From Brassica napus (lineage: Eukaryota; Streptophyta; Magnoliopsida; Brassicales; Brassicaceae), in assembly GCF_020379485.1 (NCBI RefSeq), contig NC_063452.1, positions 32,077,608 to 32,141,607 of the forward strand: a stretch of DNA of 64,000 bases. The letters run 5' to 3'. Of the stretch, positions 21,181 through 37,528 are shown piece after piece. Below the pieces are notes generated by a model. The model worked only from the letters and a program-made list of their open reading frames with translations. It was not told where the DNA came from and made no database searches. The position numbers and the translations under genes are program-made. Position 1 is the stretch's first letter. Each line of letters opens with the position of its first letter.

Positions 21181-23299
21181 ATGAACACTTGCTTTGCTTC
21201 TGTCGACTTGACCAAAGCTTCTCTGTCTACCCAAATTCCAATGGCTACCGTCAAGAAGACGGTTCGCGTCGCCGCTGCTCAGATGACATCCGTCAATGAT
21301 ATGATGGCGAATTTCAACACCTGCTCTCGTCTCGTTCAAGTAAATCAATCCTCCCTATATCTGTAAATTCATTTCCTGATTAACATAAACGCCTTCTCCA
21401 GTTGATTCGTTGCTTACATAAATATTTTATGATAATCATTTGATTGATTATGTTACCAGTCCTGAAGGAGTATAACCAACCTTTTGTAACAAAAAAAAAA
21501 AAATTGGACTCTTGTTATAATAGGAAAATACTAGATTGATCTTATTGCATACACACTAAATTGAACAGAGTTCTTGATGAGTAATCATTAAGCACTAAAA
21601 GAAGTAGCTTAGCTGTGACATTTCATATACTTTAAATAGTGTACCGATGTTTCGAATGCGTGAAGAAGTGATATACCAGTTAATCACCAATATATCAGAA
21701 CCTAACTTGTACTGCAGGATAAAATTTGCAATTCTAAGTTAATATCTAACTCTAGGATTGACTTTATGTCTCTGACAAAAGGAAGCAGCATCGGCTGGTG
21801 CTAAGCTGATTTGCTTCCCTGAGAACTTCTCCTATATGGGCGAGAAATCAGGAGACAGTGTGAAAATCGCTGAATCATTAGACGGGCCAGTCATGCAACG
21901 GTATTGCTCTCTCGCCAGGTATGTAATGATGTTCTTAGCGTAAATTCGCTTAAGATAAATTAAGACAGTTCCTTGTTTATAACCTCTCTAACATGTTTTT
22001 GCAGGGACACAAATATGTGGTTGTCTCTTGGAGGCTTCCAAGAAAGATTTGATGATACCCATTTGTATAATACACATGTCGTGATCGATGATACTGGGAT
22101 GATACAAAGCACTTATCAGAAAATGCATTTGTAACTATTTTTGACCATCCTTGGATTTTTAAAACAAGATTTTAATTTCTCTAACTGAATCAGTTGTATT
22201 GGGTCAGTAACAAATTACGTTTTATGAAGGTTTGATGTTGATGTTCCTGGTGGAAGCTCATACGAAGAAAGCAGCTTTACGGTTCCAGGTAAACTCTCTA
22301 TCTTTTGTTATCTTCTTTTATCATATTTTTCGTGGAGCACTCCTGCTAGACTTTTATAAGTACAAACCAACTGATGTATTCCAGATGAATAATTAATCTT
22401 GTATTTTCTCAGGGAAGAATATTGTTTCCGTAGACAGTCCTGTTGGGCGCTTAGGCCTTACTGTGTGCTACGATTTGAGGTTTCCTAAGATTTATCAGCA
22501 ACTGAGATTCGACCAGAAAGCTCAGGTAACCTTCTATGTAATTTGGTTTTGACAAACTTCTGCTATTGTCTTATATTTTATTGGTTTTGTGTAGGTAGAA
22601 TCACACTAGTTAAAACAATGAAACAACAATGTGATGAAAACAGAGTTTATACGGCAAACAGATTTACAGAGGTTGAGTATATGAATAACTGTCTTGGTGA
22701 ACTTAAAAATCCTTTGTAGGTTATACTGGTACCATCAGCTTTCACCACGGTCACTGGGGATGCACACTGGGAGATTCTTCTCCGATCCCGAGCTATTGAA
22801 ACACAATGTTATGTATGTGGATTACACACTTTCTCTCTTTCTTTGACCACTTGTTCATTTGATCTTATTGATCTTTGCTCAATTGCCTAGGTAATAGCTG
22901 CTTCTCAAGCTGGAAAACATAATGAGAAAAGAGAAAGTTATGGGGACACACTGATCATTGATCCGTGGGGATCTGTGGTTGGAAGATTACCTGGTGAGGA
23001 TCTTGTTCTGATTTGTTACAACTCTTTCTGATATCTCCTGGATGCAATTTGATACATTTGTTGCTGCCTGCAGATCGTTTTTCCACTGGCATTACCGTGG
23101 CAGATATCGATTTTTCGCTGCTTGAGTCAGTGAGAACTAAAATGCCAATTGATAAGGTAAAAAACACACGCACTTGACAAAACCCGAATGAATGAGATAG
23201 AAGAAGAACTCTGTTTTTGTGGATCAGATGGGAACAAAAAAAGTCTTACATGTCCATGTTCTTTGGTTTTTGCAGCAACGTGTCTCCATAGATCTCTAA
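21181..23299 (+). CDS. NLP2: Deaminated glutathione amidase / nitrilase-like protein, nine exons, intact
   Basis: Carbon-nitrogen hydrolase of the Nit1 branch, which hydrolyses deaminated glutathione to alpha-ketoglutarate and Cys-Gly (metabolite repair). Exons: 21181-21339, 21782-21918, 22005-22130, 22230-22288, 22413-22525, 22720-22812, 22891-22993, 23074-23156, 23276-23299. All borders are GT/AG and the joined frame is open for 298 residues. The nitrilase triad is present: Glu67 (CFPEN), Lys138 (YQKMH) and Cys179 ([10 protein letters not shown]). The gene ends DKQRVSIDL. The ATG at 21181 gives a 20-residue Ser/Thr-rich leader before a second Met (21241), possibly a weak plastid signal; initiation at the second Met would give a cytosolic form. 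Sequence and neighbourhood match Arabidopsis At4g08790, named from memory. Confidence 0.93.
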
Positions 23300-23335
23300 A
23301 TAACCCTGTGTGCCTACATGACGAGACATTCTGGA

Positions 23336-23424
23336 AGGAAGATCAAGAAGATCTCAGAGTGGTGAGGTTATGAATGTTGTCTAGTCGCAAAAGGAAGATC
23401 AAGAAGATCTCAGAGTGGTGAGGT
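23336..23424 (+). repeat. 33-bp direct repeat in the 3' flank of the NLP2-like gene
   Basis: GGAAGATCAAGAAGATCTCA and the following 13 bases occur at 23336-23368 and again at 23392-23424, separated by 23 bp. The copies are identical, so the duplication within the probable 3' UTR is recent. Confidence 0.8.
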
Positions 23425-23605
23425 TTTCGCTGCTTAGCGTTTAGGAGTTTCATGTTTGGGAATGCAACTTATAATATTTATATCACATAAAGTAAAAAAA
23501 TTCAAATTAGTTACAGATATGCATTAGCTTTTTGACTATTGGGTTAAATTATCATCAAATTATCTAATCCAATAATTTAAAAATATAAATTATAAATATA
23601 ATATA

Positions 23606-23640
23606 AATAATCTCGCGCAGCCGCACGGGTCATAATCTAG
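23606..23640 (+). mobile_element. Helitron 3' terminus (remnant)
   Basis: An imperfect GC hairpin (CTCGCGC, AGCC loop, GCACGGG, 23612-23629) precedes CTAG (23637-23640) and a host T. The 5' end was not found between here and the gene's 3' UTR, so this is probably a truncated copy. An alternative is that it once spanned the NLP2-like gene, which conserved gene order argues against. Confidence 0.5.
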
Positions 23641-24015
23641 TTAATTTTATAATAAAGTAATGTATAAAGATTTATAAATTAGTTTAAAAGGCTCATAAAT
23701 CAGTTTTAAAATATTTAATGACTTTTAGTGATAAAGTTCCTCAACTATTTTTGAATCGTAAGAATACTTTTCAACTAAGTTTTCAATATTGTAAACTTTC
23801 AAACCATTAATGCATATTACCTTCGCCATGGTTTTTTAGATGGAAGGTAATAAACGTTAACGGAATTAAAGTTGAAGATTTATTTTGTAAGATTTTTAGT
23901 TGATGAGTTTTTTTTACGATTCATTTCTATCTCAAGGGCTCAATTACTAAAACCCGTAACATTACATCTTGACAACAGCTTAAGATTATTGTTATTAGAA
24001 GAATCACTTAGATTC
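23641..24015. other. Intergenic space between convergent genes
   Basis: AT-rich, presumably holding the 3' UTR of the peroxidase gene. No other feature is supported. Confidence 0.5.
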
Positions 24016-27173
<3,158 letters not shown>

Positions 27174-27244
27174 TTTCTTTGGTCTCTAAACTAAATTACT
27201 TGGCTAGGCTTGCGTTGTGTGAATAAAGGTTCGTGCTAGCGAAT

Positions 27245-27253
27245 CCTTTTATA
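27245..27253 (-). promoter_or_regulatory. TATA box of the peroxidase gene
   Basis: TATAAAAGG on the minus strand, about 72 bp upstream of the ATG at 27173, a normal distance for a plant core promoter. Confidence 0.65.
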
Positions 27254-28631
27254 GACAAAATGGTCTAGTTTGGAGGCAAATGGTAAAACGAATCTTTTTT
27301 ACTTTTCTATAAAGGGTCTAACTTGGAGGCTTTTCGTTTTGTGAATTATTGTCATCATATACATAGTCTATTACATATATAGTCATAGAAGAGAATAAAT
27401 TGTGTTTTGTTTAATAATTCTACACATATTTGTCTAAATTACAGTTTATGTTTTCTTTCCGAAAAGTGATTTAAAGTCAAGAAAAATCATTTTATGGCGT
27501 GTTTTTCTAGTAGAATCTTTCTTTCCGGCACATTTAATTTATGAACGTTAACTCGAGTTCTCTCTATTCATATAGAATTATCATAGCATTGTTGTTGAAG
27601 TAGGACATTTTGATTTGATCAGTCAGCTAGGTATATATAAGATATATGTATTCACAAAGTTGATGTACTTATTGTACGTCTATAATTTTAAGATTTTAAA
27701 AAGTGTTTTAGAAAGGAAAATACTGAGTAAGAAGATAAAATAAGAAAACAATAATGAATAAAGGCTGAACGAAATAATAATCTTGTATTAAGATGTAAAA
27801 CGACATATGTTTTCAACCAAAGTTAGGTTATCTCAATTGCAAGATATTTGTTTTGTTATTCAAGGATATAAAGAGAAATGTGTCGAACACATTCAGATAC
27901 AAAAAACAAGAAGCAAAAACAAAAAGATGTGCCACTGCGTCCTTTACTTTTTTCTAATTTTCTTCTTCTGCAATTTCCACGTTGGAGAGTTGGTGAAGTT
28001 CTTAGTCTTTATCTTAATAATTATTTTAGATAATGCACTAGGGGCGGCTTGATCAAAGTAAGAATCCATGTGCTGATTTTTACAAAAAAAAAAAGAATCC
28101 ATGTGCTGATCAAAGTAAGAAGCCATGTGATAAGAGTAATATAGTGGTCTTTTATTAATCTTAAAGAATTGATATAAAATTCAGAGAATTTTCACTTTGT
28201 ATACAAATAACACTACATACGATCCGGATTCTTAGTAGTACAAGAAATATGTACAATATTATCTCACGCAAACACTATAATAGGTTTTTCCTAGTGTTTT
28301 CTCTTATGCTATGTCATCGGTAGCCATCATACCCTCTACGATAGCTCTTTTTTTATGACACTACGTATACGATAAAAACAAATGAATGTCGTTATTAACG
28401 TTACTATAACACGACTATTTTTTGACCCAATTTTTTTTACGATTCATGATTCGAACTATGATATGTCCTCTATAGAAACTGTTATCATAAAGTATACATT
28501 TCCATTATACATAATTTTCTTACGACATTCATCTCAGGCAACCCCAGTCACTAACGAGACTAAAGCAATTTGGTTCATTCATATATACATTTATCAGACT
28601 AAAACAATTCATTAGTATTCTTGAACAAAAA
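27254..28631. other. Peroxidase upstream region and spacer
   Basis: It should include the peroxidase promoter. A short direct repeat with AAGAATCCATGTGCTGAT occurs twice at 28060-28110. Short open frames here (for example 27807-28052) have no recognisable domain and are not called. Confidence 0.4.
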
Positions 28632-29886
28632 TAATATACTATGGATTTTATCTATTTTTAATCATAGTATATATGTGTTTTATGAATTATTTATTATGTT
28701 TTAAAGTTTTTTAGCACATTTACAGGGTCATGAACGTTTTAGAGAAAAATGATGATTTAGGTGCATTTTAGAAATAAAATGAGAGAAAACTCGTAGCTGG
28801 CCATCGAACCTGTCTGAAGATCAACGATCAGAGACAAACATCGATCGACACACATCCTGCGCCGTCGATCGACAGTGAAGCGCGCAAACCCCAGCTAGGT
28901 TTCCAACAAGCTTAAATTCCAAGTCACGACATATTTACAGAAATACCCCCTGCCGACTTTAAACCTAATATTTATATGCTCTGTCATTGTTCTAGGCAAC
29001 ACATGCTTTCTTATTGTCTACTTCTCACAGCAAACAAAACTTAGGATTTTTAGTAGATTTGGAGAGAAGATCCAAGACTCATTCGGAGATTTGTATTGGA
29101 ACTCGACTATTTCTAACTCTATTTATTTATGCATTTTATTCAGTTTATGCTTATGAATTGCTTTGCCATGTCTGAGTAATTCACCTGTTAGATTTAGGGT
29201 TTAAATAAGTTATGAAAGATTAGCCCAAAATATAGAATTGCTAAGGTGATAAATATCCGTCAAAGAATTGTGGTTAATGCATGTGTTCTAGAGTAACTAA
29301 CTAGAACCCTGAACTTAGGATTGTAGACAACTACGACGGTAGGTTCTGCACCAGAATTAATTCCTTTGAGCTACGATTGTTTAGAAACAAGCGAAAGCTG
29401 ATTTAAACAATACTAGTGAACCTATCGATCAAATCGCTAACGCCTATCTAGATAACATGGATCAATGTTCTTACCATCACATCGATCGATCGACGTTCGA
29501 TCCGTATCAACAAGGGACAACAAAGATATTGGACTTAGTCAAAACATAAGGCTCAAATGCGAAAGCTGGATATCTTTGCATAAGAAGCCGAGTTCTAAGA
29601 TTGAAAACCTATGTATTCTATACCTCTATAATCCTGATTACCTGAATAGAAAACCCTAGATATAGCGCTTTCTAATAACTGTTTACAAACCTCAAACCAA
29701 TCAACTGAACAACCGCCTTGTTCGACTACTTGCAATTTACTGTTTTCATTATTTACCAAGCTTAATCACAAACTGCTTAGATATGTTGTGTGTCCTAGCT
29801 CCTTGTGGATTCGATCTCTAAGTATTACAATTGAACCTCTTATTTGAGAGAATAAATCACTCCTTAGGGTAATTTGTGTGATATCA
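28632..29886 (+). repeat. Left LTR of element I
   Basis: Pairs with 36177-37528. It contains a 37-bp segment with two TCGATCGAC motifs (about 28835-28872) that is missing from the right LTR, and lacks the 160-bp insertion present there. Confidence 0.8.
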
Positions 29887-29888
29887 AA

Positions 29889-29908
29889 TTTGGCACCGTT
29901 GCCGGAGG
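29889..29908 (+). other. Primer-binding site, tRNA-Asp type
   Basis: TTTGGCACCGTTGCCGGAGG, two bases after the LTR, resembles the TTTGGCGCCGTTGCCGGGGA site of Athila/Tat elements with two or three changes. Confidence 0.75.
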
Positions 29909-30527
29909 CTTTGATCGCCATTAGAGCTTATCTAGTTAGATTTAGTCTAGGTTTTCTACTGTTCAAGAAAACTGATAAAAAAATTTCTTAATTTGTTTCA
30001 GGTGCATGTCCTGCAGTACAAGAAGCAACAAGGAAAAATCACTGTTATTCTCAGACCTTGCCCTCTTGGAACGCACGATCCGCAAAGACTAGAGATCCAC
30101 ATCGATCGACAACAACATCAATTTGTCGACCGAAACTTCTCAGCAAACGTCAACCGATACTCCAAATCCGTTGACCAACAGTTGTGAGCTACCACCGATC
30201 GACACTTCAATCAGAACATCGATCAACGTTCGTTGGCAATACATGGATGCGACCCTTATCCTAGAGTGAGATGAGAATGGAGACCTGCATTACTAGGAGG
30301 GTCATCTGCGTAATGAAGCAGGTCAGAGGTTAGATGATCAGAGGGCTGTAATTCCTGATCAAGATGTTGAAGTCCCTGCAGATGCTCAAACTGTAGACGA
30401 GGCTGCTCGACCTAGAACGTTGGCTGACTACAATCGTCCAGATTAGTACTACGCCAACAGATCTGCTATTCGTCCTCCAACTATCCAGAGGACCGACTTC
30501 GAGCTGAAACCCCAATACTTTACACTC

Positions 30528-31688
30528 GTGGCGCAGACTCCATACTGTGGTCTATCACACGAGCATCCTATGGACCATCTAGAGCGGTTTGAAGATCTGG
30601 TATTGGCCATTAAAGGAAATGGATTCCCTGAGGAATATCATTTTTGCAAGTTCTTCAAGTATTCATTGTTTAGAGATGCTTCGCGTTGGCTTAAGCAGTT
30701 ACCACAAGGATATCTTACATCCTAGCTTGACATCAAGAATACGTTTTTGCGCAATTTTTTAAGAGTCACGAGCTGAGGACTTAAAGAGCAAGTTTGCTAC
30801 ATTTACACATGAGCCTACAGAGTCATTCAGAAGCTCCTAGATCAGATTCAAGTCCTATCAGAGAGACTGTCCACACCATGGATTCGACGAAGTGCAGCTG
30901 CTTAGCACTTTCTTCAAAGGCATCGCGCTGACATATCAGATGGAACTTGACATTGCTAGTGAAGGAAACTTTAACACTAGGAATCCAGAAGAGGCTGTGA
31001 GACTGATTGAGAACTTGGCATCTAGCAATAACACCAAGAACACTGATTATGAAAGGAGAAAATCGGCCACCCTAGGAAAAGAGGAGTTGGACGATGTTAA
31101 AGCTAAGCTGGACAGTGTTCACAAGATTCTCAAGAAACAGGTTAGCTTTGCAGAGGATGTAGAAGTTGTGACGTAAACAATGATAGAGATTTTGAGGAGG
31201 ATGTGAACTTCATCAGTGGAACTGGTTTTCAAAATCAGAAGCCTGGAAATCAGAGTGGATACAAAAACTCTAATGGCAATGGACAGAGGAGTAATTTCAA
31301 CCAAAGTTCGCAGTTCCGGAAATCCTACAGTAACAACTTCAACAACAACATCAACAAAAACTATAGAAATTTTTCCAATCAGAACGTACCACCACATACT
31401 CGAGAGAGCAAGATAGAAGCAATGATTGATCAAGTTTTTGAGGGTCAGCAGAAGCTGATGGTGAATGTCAATGGGAAGATAGATGATGTCTACATAGAGC
31501 TAAATGCAAAGTTTGAAACCTTGAATACACATGTGAAGAAGTTGGAGACACAAGTGGTTCAGACAAAAGACGCTGTTAAGAGACTAGAAACCTTCATCAA
31601 GGATAAAGGAGATGAAGCACTAAAGTACCACGTTAATGCCATCATAGATGATGATTTTTGGCAAGTGGTTAAGGAGGAAAAGCTTTAG
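30528..31688 (+). pseudogene. Athila-type gag, broken into three pieces
   Basis: Piece 1 (30528-30725) has HPMDHLERFEDL and FKYSLFRDASRWLKQLP, the signature of the Athila capsid, and ends at a TAG. Piece 2 (30892-31176) has the LLSTFFKGI and NPEEAVRLIENLA blocks. Piece 3 (31203-31688) has an Asn/Ser/Gly-rich stretch and then a coiled-coil-like KLETQVVQTKDAVKRLE segment. Stops and frame changes separate them, so no complete Gag can be made. Confidence 0.75.
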
Positions 31689-32131
31689 TAGGGAGAATTC
31701 GAATTTGAAAGCTCTATGAGCTTCGACAGTTCACATTGGTGTCGACCGACGCCAAGAGAGGAACATCGATCGATGGAGCCAAATGAACACCGATCAATAC
31801 TTGCTGTTCAAAATTGATTGACGGAATCAGTTGCATCATGCGAGACGGTGAGAACCATGACCCATGAAGAGTTTGCAGCTAAGCATCCTCATCCACCCAA
31901 ACCCTTACGTTTAAACATTGATTGGCAGAATGAGCCAGTCGCCGATCGACAGAGAGAATCAACCGGCGATCGACCGTCACCTTCTGGCATCGATCGACGA
32001 GCACCTCTCTGATAACGAGTGCAACTACCCAAAATAGATGTAGCACGATTGAATGCACTCAGAAACCCATCTCAACCTTCAAAGACATTAACAAACAATA
32101 TAGTGAGCAATCTGAAGATGCACCAGAGCCT

Positions 32132-32714
32132 ATGCAAGTTGATCAAGCTATTGCGGGAAGAACCTTGAGGAAGAGGAAGGAAAAGGTTCCTAAGCATCTG
32201 AAGAGAGGAGCCAATGATAAGGAGATGAATAGTTTCACAAAGAGGATTCTAAGGATCTCAAAGGATAAGCCATTTGAGGAAGCTTACTTTACCCATATGT
32301 TGTGGATGTTCTTCAGAGAGACCAAGGAAACTGAAGAAGACATTAAGAGAATGTTTCCACCAGGTTAGAGAGAAGATGAGACAGAGGATTACATTGAAGA
32401 AGAAGAGTGATCCTGGAAAGTTTGTAGTACCATGCTTGATAGGAGACATTGATTACCCTAGTGCGCTCTGTGACACATGATCTTCAGTCAGCATTCTACC
32501 AAAGGTGATGGCAGACCATCTAGGTATGAAGATAGAGCCTTCAGAGGATTCATTCACTTTTGTGGATTATTCTCAGAGGAACTCAGGAGGAATCATCAGA
32601 AACCTTGAGGTGCAGATTGGTAATGTCTATGTTCCAGTAGATTTTCATTTCCTGGACATCAAGCTCAACTGGAATTCTTCCTACTACTTGGGAGAGCCTT
32701 CATGGCTACTGTAG
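32132..32714 (+). pseudogene. Retroelement aspartic protease remnant with a stop in the active site
   Basis: The N-terminal basic part (KVPKHLKRGANDKEM) leads in another frame to GKFVVPCLIGDIDYPSALCDT. There the active-site triplet Asp-Thr-Gly is changed to Asp-Thr-stop (TGA at 32478-32480). Downstream, SSVSILPKVM and SEDSFTFVD continue the Athila-type protease. The related protein in element II keeps DTG intact. Confidence 0.7.
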
Positions 32715-33479
32715 GAGCAGTATGTGACATGCAGACCAACAAGTTGTGCCTGACACTGATAGACCCTACTGTCTACTATGATCCAGTGAGAGTTGTCAAT
32801 CAACAGACGGGCTACATGGAGATTGGAAATGATCCATGATTCATTGCAGTTTTCTACTGCGACCATGAAGCTAAAGTGGAATCAGAGACTAAATCATCGA
32901 TCGCCACTCAACCTAAAGCATCGATCGACAAGATATCTGGAGCACCGATCGACAGAACCTTGGAAGCATCAATCGATAATGACCATGTGAATGAGAAATA
33001 TGATTTCCCAGAATGATATATCAACGGTTGGGAGAATGATTACTACCAACCTAGCTTCGCTGTTCACACTGCTATACCTTCAAAGAGGAAGATGAGTGCA
33101 ATGGAGACTGATGAGTATGATGAGGACTACAAAGAAAAAGCAACTATTGAGTATCGTGGCCTTGCCATGGAAGAATCATGAGTTCTCAAGAGTTTACATG
33201 AGACCAGAGGGGAAACATCGATCAACAGAATAACAAAACATCGATGGACATTCATCACGGAACATGGTCAGACGCAAGAGCAGAAACTGGTGCAGATTTT
33301 GGTTATCTCAGAGCAGATGAGTTTGCTATTTTCAGAGAATCACAAAGACAATCACGTGCCTTGGATGGATGAGCTATAAAATTCTCTAGAGACGTCGCAG
33401 ACACTACTGCAAAAGCTAGAGGAAATCTTTTCAATCCGCAAGCAGATACAGAGGAACAAGTATCAATCGACGTCAACAA

Positions 33480-34377
33480 CCGATCGACGGTCTCTTCGAG
33501 TTTGGAAAGAGAGCTTATGATTTCAGCGGCAACAGAATATTCAAGTGGGAAAGAAGAGATGAATACGGCGTATACAAAGACGAGCATGGATATGCACGAG
33601 CGCCAGATGGCAGAATCATTCATGTTTCTAAGAAAGACATCAGAGAAATTCTGGAAAGAGCTACAATGCATGAACAAGCTAATATCTCTCTACCAGAACA
33701 TGCAGCAAAGTTCACCAGAACCTTGCCAAAGCTAGGCAGTTACAAGAGAGCAGATATTGATGATATGGTACATGGGATCTACAGAGCCCAGGAGATGTCA
33801 CTAGAAGAATCCTACAGGAGGCTCGATGATGTCTACTACCCACTCAATGACAGCGTTGAAAGGCTGACTACACGCATGGATGAGCTGAAAGAGGAGATGG
33901 ACATGATTCGGAGACAGGCCGCAGTCCGATCAGAAGCATCGATCGACGGTTCCACTCGACCATCGATCGACGGTTCCACTTCCACTCGACCATCGATCAC
34001 TCGAGCATCGATCGACGGTTCCACTCGACCAATCGACAATAGGCACGCATCTTTGTGAGGAAGGCTGATAACAGTGAAGTTGTTAGAGGACAAGCTTGAT
34101 GAGATTTTTTTTTTTTCAAGACTTGATGAGAGAGGATTTTTCCCAGAGATTGGAGGACATCGAGAAAATAATTCATGCCAGACTTAGAATGCAGCATGGC
34201 TGTATTGGAAATCTTCAGCAAAGGATGCATGTTAATGAGGTTGATAAGGAGATACTTAAAAACCAGTGGACCAGAGGAGATGAAGCCATAAGAAGCTTTG
34301 TTGGTACATGGTTTCAGATGGGCAAAGATGATGTAGACACTTGTTTCCCAACAAGTAGTCATCCACCTCCTTACTAG
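33480..34377 (+). pseudogene. Downstream open region with Ser-Ile-Asp-Gly repeats
   Basis: Two or three overlapping open frames (33502-33735, 33666-34058, 34096-34377) carry helical, charged segments such as ERLTTRMDELKEEMDMI. Then come repeated (A/P)SIDGSTRPSID units encoded by the ATCGATCGACGG DNA motif. No enzyme domain is recognised. Such regions occur in Brassica Athila-like elements in place of pol. Confidence 0.5.
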
Positions 34378-35386
34378 CCAATCTGTTTCCAAAGTCAAAT
34401 TAAATGACTATAATAAAACGACGAGTGGGAGGCAACCCATTTTTAGGTAAATTTTACTTAGTTTTGAGGTTGATTGGTTAGTCCTTTGATTTCTGTGGAC
34501 AGCCAAAAATATTTATACAGCCACAAATTTAACAATCAAGCTTTGCTTTACTTTTTAAGACCCACAGCTGAGTTTCCTTTTTTTCTTTTCGTTTGGATGT
34601 AGACACTGATTTTCCCACAGCATAAAAACAATGCTTTGAAAATTTATTGACAAATCTAAGAGTTTTATAACACAAAAAATCACAGCAAAAATCTTACAAT
34701 CACAGCAATAAAATATACAGCATAAATGTACAGCAAAAAAATAAAATTACAGCTTTAACCAATCAGATCTTTTATTTCAAATTATTATTGATTTCCGCAT
34801 TAAATTTATTGCAGAAAAAAACCCAAAAAGAGATCCGAGGAGACGACTGATCAACCTATCGACCGATGAGACCTAGTCGACATCGATCGACAGTACTACA
34901 CTAGCACCGATCGATGGATACTTAATTGTGTCAATCGACATCAAACATCAGGGAGAAGGTATATCGTTCTACCTTGTTTATTATGTACTTATGATTTATG
35001 TTATCACTAAACTTCGACTAGATATACACTGGGGATAGTGTAATTTAAGTCTGGGAGAGAGGTTTACTGATATTATTTTATTTATGAGTCTTATAAAATG
35101 TTTTCAGAAGTTTTTATTAAGTCAAGAAGGGGATAATGAACTTTTACAGTTTCACTTATTATCTAACCACTCTCTATCACCACTCTTAGATTTATTGACT
35201 GTTGAGTGTATTAGAGATACAAAAGTGGATCACCCGCCAATTACCCACACTTGTTGAGATTGTTTGAAGGAACCAAAGCTGATCCCCAACCTAATTAAGC
35301 TTAAATTGCTTGTCTTGGAGCTTGATATACATTAGATCGTAATCCTTCTGCAAGTTTGGTAGATAAAAGTCTGTGTGTTTCTGATT

Positions 35387-35519
<133 letters not shown>

Positions 35520-36176
35520 GCATCTATATGAATAAAAGATTGAAATGATTTTCTGCGGTTTAGAGGGGTAGGAGTGTCTTCTGTGACCCCATTATTCTAT
35601 TCTAATGGAATAATCACACATCGTTAGAAGCGAAGGGTAGGAGTGTGTTCTGTGACCCCATTATCCTCCTACACTTTGTCAAGAAAAAAAAAAATATACA
35701 TAGAAAAAGAAAGAGAGAAATTTGAAAAGAAGATGAATAAAGATGGACTGTATCATCATCAATTTTCGTTGGAATTGAGATTCAGAAAAGAGAGAAAGAG
35801 GGAAGAAATGGATTAGATAAGACTACATGTGTGTTCAAAAATTTTCTTGAGTAAGAGTCCATTTGTCTTTTGATCGATACTTCCAAGGTAAAGTATACAC
35901 TTTTTATATATGTATTAAATGAGATCAGTAGAGGGGAGAATCAGACAGTATTAGCTAAGTTGCTGGTTAGATGCGTTTGGTTGCTAAGCTAGGATATGGT
36001 ATATGAGATACCTCTAAAGTTAGAATTGATTTGACGTGGCTTGTAACATTGTAAAGGTGATAGTGAGTTCTTAAATTGTGTGAGTCTCTGCTCTTTTCAA
36101 ACCTCTTTCAAAAAGACTACTCTTTATTTTACTTGAGGACAAACAAAAGGTTAAGTATGTGGGAGTTGATATACCA

Positions 36177-37528
36177 TGGATTTTACACATTTTTAGCCAT
36201 GGTATATAAGTGTTTTATGAACTATTTATTATGTTTTGGAGTCTTTTTAACACATTTACATGTTCAGGAGTGTTTTGGAGAAAAGTGATGATTTGGGTAC
36301 ATTTTAGAGATAAAATGAGAGGAACCTCGTAGCTGACCATCGAACATGTCTGAAGGTCGACGATCAGAGACAAACAGCGAAGCGCGCAAAACCCAGCTAG
36401 GTTTCCAGCCGGCTTAAATCCCAGTCACTAAATATTTACTGAAATACCCTTGGCCAACTTTTAACATATTATTTATGTGCTCTGCCATTGTTCTAGGCAA
36501 CACACACTTTCTTATTTTCTACTTTTCACAGCAAACAATACTTAAGGTTTTTAGTAGATTTGGAGAGAAGATCCAAGACTCCTTCAGAGATTTATATTGG
36601 AACTCCAGTATTTCTAACTCTATCTATTTATGCGTTTTTTTAGTTTATGCTTATGAATTGCTTTGCCATGTCTTAGTAATTCACCTGTTAGATTTATGGT
36701 TCAAATAGGTTACGAGAGTTTTTTTTTTCGAATGAATGTAAAATTTATTCAATCGGGAAAACGTTTTTACATCAAGTGCAACTATGTTTTAACTCTGTGC
36801 AAAAATCCTAATAGATAAAGAATCTATCATCATGAATCTATAAGTTGTGGAGCTTGTCTTCCTGTCTCAAAATATAGCCCAAAATATAGAATTGTTAAGG
36901 TGATAAAGATCCTTCAAAGAATTATGGTTAATGCATGTATTCTAGAGTAGCGGTTTGAACCTAGGATTGTGGACAACTACGACGGTAGGTTCTGCACCAG
37001 AATTAATTCCTTTGAGCTAGTATTGTTTACAAACAAGCGAAAGCTGATTTAAACAATACTAATGAACCTATCGATCAAATCGCTAACGGCTGTCTAAGAA
37101 ACATCGATCGACGTTCTTACTATAACATCGATCGACGTTCGATCCGTATCAACAAGCGACTGCTGAGATATTGGACTTAGTCATAACATAAGACTCGCAT
37201 GCGAAAGCTAGATATATTTACATAAGAAGCCGAGTTCTAGGATTGACAAACTAAGTATTCTATACCTTTATAATCCTGATTAACTGAATATAAAACCCTA
37301 TATCTAGCGTTTTCTAATAACTGTTTACAAACGTCAAACCAATCAACTGAACAACTACCTTGTTCGCCTTTTTGCAATTTACTGTTTTTATTATTTAACA
37401 AGCTTGATCACAAACTGCTTAGATCTATTGTGTGTCCTAGTTTCTTGTGGATTCGATCATTAAGTACTACAATTGAACTTTTTATCTGATAGAGTAAATT
37501 ACTCATTAGGGTAATTTGAGTGATATAA
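36177..37528 (+). repeat. Right LTR of element I
   Basis: Starts TGATATACCATGG after GTATGTGGGAGT and ends near GTGATATAA. It contains an extra segment of about 160 bp (36719-36880) relative to the left LTR. Confidence 0.8.
36719..36880 (-). mobile_element. Truncated non-LTR element tail in the right LTR (tentative)
   Basis: This block is absent from the left LTR. It starts with a T-run on the plus strand (a poly-A tail on the minus strand) followed by CGAATGAATGTAAAATTTAT, like the 3' tails of plant LINEs. CAAAATATAG is duplicated at its right border, a possible target-site trace. Confidence 0.5.

Noticed and set aside
21175..21366. First exon of the NLP2-like gene taken as a complete short protein
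   Set aside because: It runs past a clear GTAAAT donor at 21340; the homologous protein continues in the exon at 21782.
27807..28052. Short open frame upstream of the peroxidase gene
   Set aside because: No domain, hydrophobic low-complexity tail from AT-rich DNA, and no splice or promoter context.
33937..34030. Regular ATCGATCGAC repeats considered as a CRISPR-like array
   Set aside because: The genome is eukaryotic, spacers are not unique and constant in length, and the repeats encode Ser-Ile-Asp units in an open frame.
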